Shown one piece after another: positions 6,422 through 7,893 of a stretch of DNA of 7,893 bases. This DNA comes from an uncultured Prevotella sp. (GTDB lineage Bacteria > Bacteroidota > Bacteroidia > Bacteroidales > Bacteroidaceae): positions 1 to 7,893 of the forward strand of contig CAAFFL010000166.1 of assembly GCA_900762125.1 (NCBI GenBank), given 5' to 3'. The stretch's first letter is position 1. Every line of letters starts with the position of its first letter. The translations under genes and the position numbers were made by a program. The notes below the pieces were generated by a model. The model worked only from the letters and a program-made list of their open reading frames with translations. It made no database searches and had not been told where the DNA came from.

Positions 6422-6468
6422 CTTTTTGGTGCCCGGCTTGATAAGCCGGGCGGTCTAACAGCGAACTT
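6422..6468. repeat. Intergenic hairpin element, copy 2 (infC/rpmI spacer)
   Basis: GCCCGGCTT, GAT, AAGCCGGGC (6431-6451) is a perfect 9-bp stem with a 3-nt loop. It is preceded by a short T-run and followed by CGGTCTAACAGCGAAC (6451-6466). Compared with copy 1 at 543-586, the stem differs at two positions in each arm and both changes keep pairing: T-A becomes C-G and A-T becomes C-G. It begins 4 nt past the infC stop codon. In the transcribed direction it is followed by ACCAAAAAGA, so it is not a T-run terminator. Confidence 0.6.
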
Positions 6469-6471
6469 CCT

Positions 6472-7173
6472 TTATTCAGCCTTACCGTCCTCACCGAGAA
6501 GGGCTTTCAAGGCCTCGCCGCCCTTGGCATTGGCCAGGAGGCCGGTCTTCTCAGCCTGTGTCCCAGCAGCCTTCTTGGCCTCTTCCTTGGCAGCGGCCTC
6601 GGCAGCCAGACGGTCGCGCTTCTGCTGGCTCTGCTTGGCCACGCCCGCCTTCTTCGGGGCGAGATAGAGGAACATCTTCTTGCCCTCGAGCTTCGGCAGT
6701 TGCTCCACCTTGCCCACCTCCTCGAGGTCGTTGGCGAAGCGAAGGAGCAACACCTCACCCTGCTCCTTGAACAGGATGCTGCGTCCGCGGAAGAAGACGT
6801 AGGCCCGCACCTTGTTGCCCTCCTCGAGGAACTCCCGTGCGTGCTTGAGCTTGAACTGATAGTCGTGGTCGTCGGTCTGCGGTCCGAAGCGGATCTCCTT
6901 GACCTCGACCTTCACCTGCTTCTGCTTCATCTCCTTCTGCCGCTTCTTCTGCTGGTAGAGGAACTTGCTATAGTCGATGAGACGGCATACAGGCGGCTGC
7001 GCATTCGGTGAAATCTCCACGAGGTCTACGCCCTGCTGGCGAGCCAAGTCCAGCGCATGCCGGGTGGGCATCACCTCTGAGCCGCCCTCACTCACTACAC
7101 GAACCTCACGCACATGGATCTGTCCATTGACGCGATACTGGTCCTTGTTTCTACTGTTGTCGTTTCTCTTCAT
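6472..7173 (-). CDS. infC: Translation initiation factor IF-3 with C-terminal Ala/Lys-rich tail
   Basis: IF-3 binds the 30S subunit, keeps it from joining 50S early and checks start-codon pairing. The N-domain covers about 11-80 with DLVEISPNAQPPVCRLIDY (50-68); the C-domain covers 85-175 with VKEIRFGPQTDDHDYQFKLK (91-110) and FKEQGEVLLLRF (135-146). The protein has 233 residues against about 180 in E. coli. The excess is a low-complexity tail from about 176 (AAEAAAKEEAKKAAG at 190-204), likely disordered or helical and common in some form in this phylum. The start is ATG at 7173; an in-frame TAA lies four codons upstream and no other start is available. E. coli infC is autoregulated through a rare AUU start, so that mode is absent here. 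A canonical promoter lies 60 bp upstream, and rpmI follows after 122 bp. Confidence 0.97.
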   Translation of the reverse strand: MKRNDNSRNKDQYRVNGQIHVREVRVVSEGGSEVMPTRHALDLARQQGVDLVEISPNAQPPVCRLIDYSKFLYQQKKRQKEMKQKQVKVEVKEIRFGPQTDDHDYQFKLKHAREFLEEGNKVRAYVFFRGRSILFKEQGEVLLLRFANDLEEVGKVEQLPKLEGKKMFLYLAPKKAGVAKQSQQKRDRLAAEAAAKEEAKKAAGTQAEKTGLLANAKGGEALKALLGEDGKAE

Positions 7174-7206
7174 CCAACTATTTTAATGTTCTTTTATTTG
7201 TCGACA

Positions 7207-7221
7207 GGGTACAGTATACCC
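7207..7221 (-). promoter_or_regulatory. Small hairpin in the infC 5' leader
   Basis: GGGTA, 5-nt loop, TACCC forms a 5-bp stem just downstream of the predicted transcription start (about 7227) and about 34 nt before the infC start codon. It would sit near the very 5' end of the infC-rpmI-rplT mRNA, where such stems can protect the transcript or control translation. Its short stem means it could also be chance. Confidence 0.3.
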
Positions 7222-7232
7222 ATTTCGGGGTG

Positions 7233-7264
7233 CAAAGGTACAATGTTTATTTTGATCTCACAAA
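7233..7264 (-). promoter_or_regulatory. Canonical Bacteroidetes promoter of infC-rpmI-rplT
   Basis: The minus strand reads TTTG (7264-7261), exactly 20 nt, then TACCTTTG (7240-7233). This is a full match to the Bacteroidetes primary sigma factor consensus TTTG / TAnnTTTG. It lies just past the thrS terminator, and transcription should start near 7227, leaving a leader of about 54 nt before infC. Confidence 0.85.
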
Positions 7265-7275
7265 TATTTTATGAG

Positions 7276-7318
7276 AAAAAATTGATGGCTAATGGTTTAT
7301 TCAACCACAAGCCATCAA
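7276..7318 (-). terminator. Rho-independent terminator of thrS
   Basis: On the minus strand TTGATGGCT (7318-7310) pairs perfectly with AGCCATCAA (7290-7282). Inside it a second stem, TGGTT with AACCA (7307-7303 and 7297-7293), extends the helix across a 2x2 internal loop. Six T residues follow directly (7281-7276). It lies 14 bp after the thrS stop codon, so thrS and infC are separate transcription units despite their conserved adjacency. Confidence 0.85.
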
Positions 7319-7331
7319 CCCATAGCGTCAA

Positions 7332-7893
7332 TTAAATGTCCTTGAGCTGCTCAGCCACCTCGTCGTTGATGCGCTTAGCAAACTCCTCCATCGGCAGGGA
7401 AGCCTGCTCGCCGCCACCCTGCTTACGCATGGCCACGAGGCCTTCGGCAGCCTCCTTCTCACCGACGACGATCATGTAAGGCACGCGCTTGAGCTCGTTG
7501 TCGCGGATCTTGCGGCCGATCTTCTCGTTGCGGTCGTCGATGTAGGCGCGCACATCCTTCGTGTCGAGGAACTTTTTCACCTTCTCGGCATAGTCGTTAT
7601 ACTTCTCCGAGATCGGCAGGATGGCCACCTGGTCGGGCGTGAGCCACAGGGGGAAGTGGCCCGCGGTGTGCTCGATGAGCACGGCGGTGAAGCGCTCCAG
7701 CGATCCGAACGGCGCGCGGTGGATCATCACCGGCGTCTGCTTGGAGTTGTCCTCGGCTGTGTATTCGAGGTGGAAGCGCTGCGGCAGGTTGTAATCGACC
7801 TGGATCGTGCCCAGCTGCCACTTGCGGCCGATGGCGTCCTTCACCATGAAGTCGAGCTTCGGACCGTAGAAGGCGGCCTCGCGGATCTCCTCG
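7332..7893 (-). CDS. thrS: Threonyl-tRNA synthetase, C-terminal 186 residues, cut by window edge
   Basis: This class II synthetase attaches threonine to tRNA-Thr. Only the last 186 residues are present; the frame is open to the right edge, so the internal Met at 7847 is not the start. The fragment begins EEIREAAFYGPKLDF and continues through KWQLGTIQVDYNLP (24-37) and MIHRAPFGSLERF (56-68). His58 and Arg67 of the fragment match E. coli His511 (zinc ligand) and motif 3 Arg520 in spacing and context. The anticodon-binding domain follows (PDQVAILPISEKYNDYA at 86-102, NEKIGRKIRDNELKRVPYMI at 122-141). The remaining length after His58 (128 residues) agrees with E. coli (131). The TGS and editing domains lie outside the window. 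A terminator 14 bp downstream separates it from infC. Confidence 0.97.
   Translation of the reverse strand, partial: EEIREAAFYGPKLDFMVKDAIGRKWQLGTIQVDYNLPQRFHLEYTAEDNSKQTPVMIHRAPFGSLERFTAVLIEHTAGHFPLWLTPDQVAILPISEKYNDYAEKVKKFLDTKDVRAYIDDRNEKIGRKIRDNELKRVPYMIVVGEKEAAEGLVAMRKQGGGEQASLPMEEFAKRINDEVAEQLKDI

Noticed and set aside
1..7893. CRISPR array, tRNA or rRNA gene, insertion sequence, toxin-antitoxin or defence module
   Set aside because: None was found: no regularly spaced repeats, no clover-leaf or rRNA sequence, no transposase-like protein or terminal repeats. Every gene present is recognisable housekeeping or metabolic.

Overview
The window is a housekeeping stretch from a member of the Bacteroidales, most likely a Prevotella-like genome. 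Three things support this. Protein sequences (IF-3, L35, L20, ThrRS, M13 peptidase) look like Bacteroidales versions. Two promoters match the Bacteroidetes primary sigma consensus (TTTG, about 20 nt, TAnnTTTG), both with the -7 box TACCTTTG. Start codons are mostly preceded by A-rich sequence rather than strong Shine-Dalgarno sites. All recognised genes lie on the minus strand, so the transcription order runs from high to low coordinates.

Layout in transcription order: the 3' part of thrS (threonyl-tRNA synthetase, cut by the right edge) ends in a rho-independent terminator. A canonical promoter then drives infC-rpmI-rplT (IF-3, L35, L20), which ends in a strong terminator. An ABC-F family ATPase follows, with its own promoter whose -33 box lies inside the preceding terminator. 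Next come a secreted M13 zinc metallopeptidase, metA (homoserine O-acyltransferase) 16 bp behind it, and the 5' part of a U32 family protein cut by the left edge. No convincing terminator lies between the ABC-F gene and the U32 gene, so read-through transcription of the last four genes is possible. thrS, infC, rpmI, rplT and the ABC-F protein all serve translation; the peptidase and metA have no evident functional tie to them.

No mobile element, CRISPR array, tRNA/rRNA gene, defence locus or clearly new system is visible. The less ordinary signals are small. Two intergenic spacers carry a matching hairpin element (9-bp stem, 3-nt loop, plus a 16-nt conserved flank) whose stems differ by two compensatory base-pair changes; a third spacer holds a hairpin of the same geometry. 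A double palindrome sits in frame inside the ABC-F linker. The infC-rpmI spacer is almost fully covered by three potential stem-loops. MetA carries Glu111, which predicts acetyl-CoA rather than succinyl-CoA as acyl donor.
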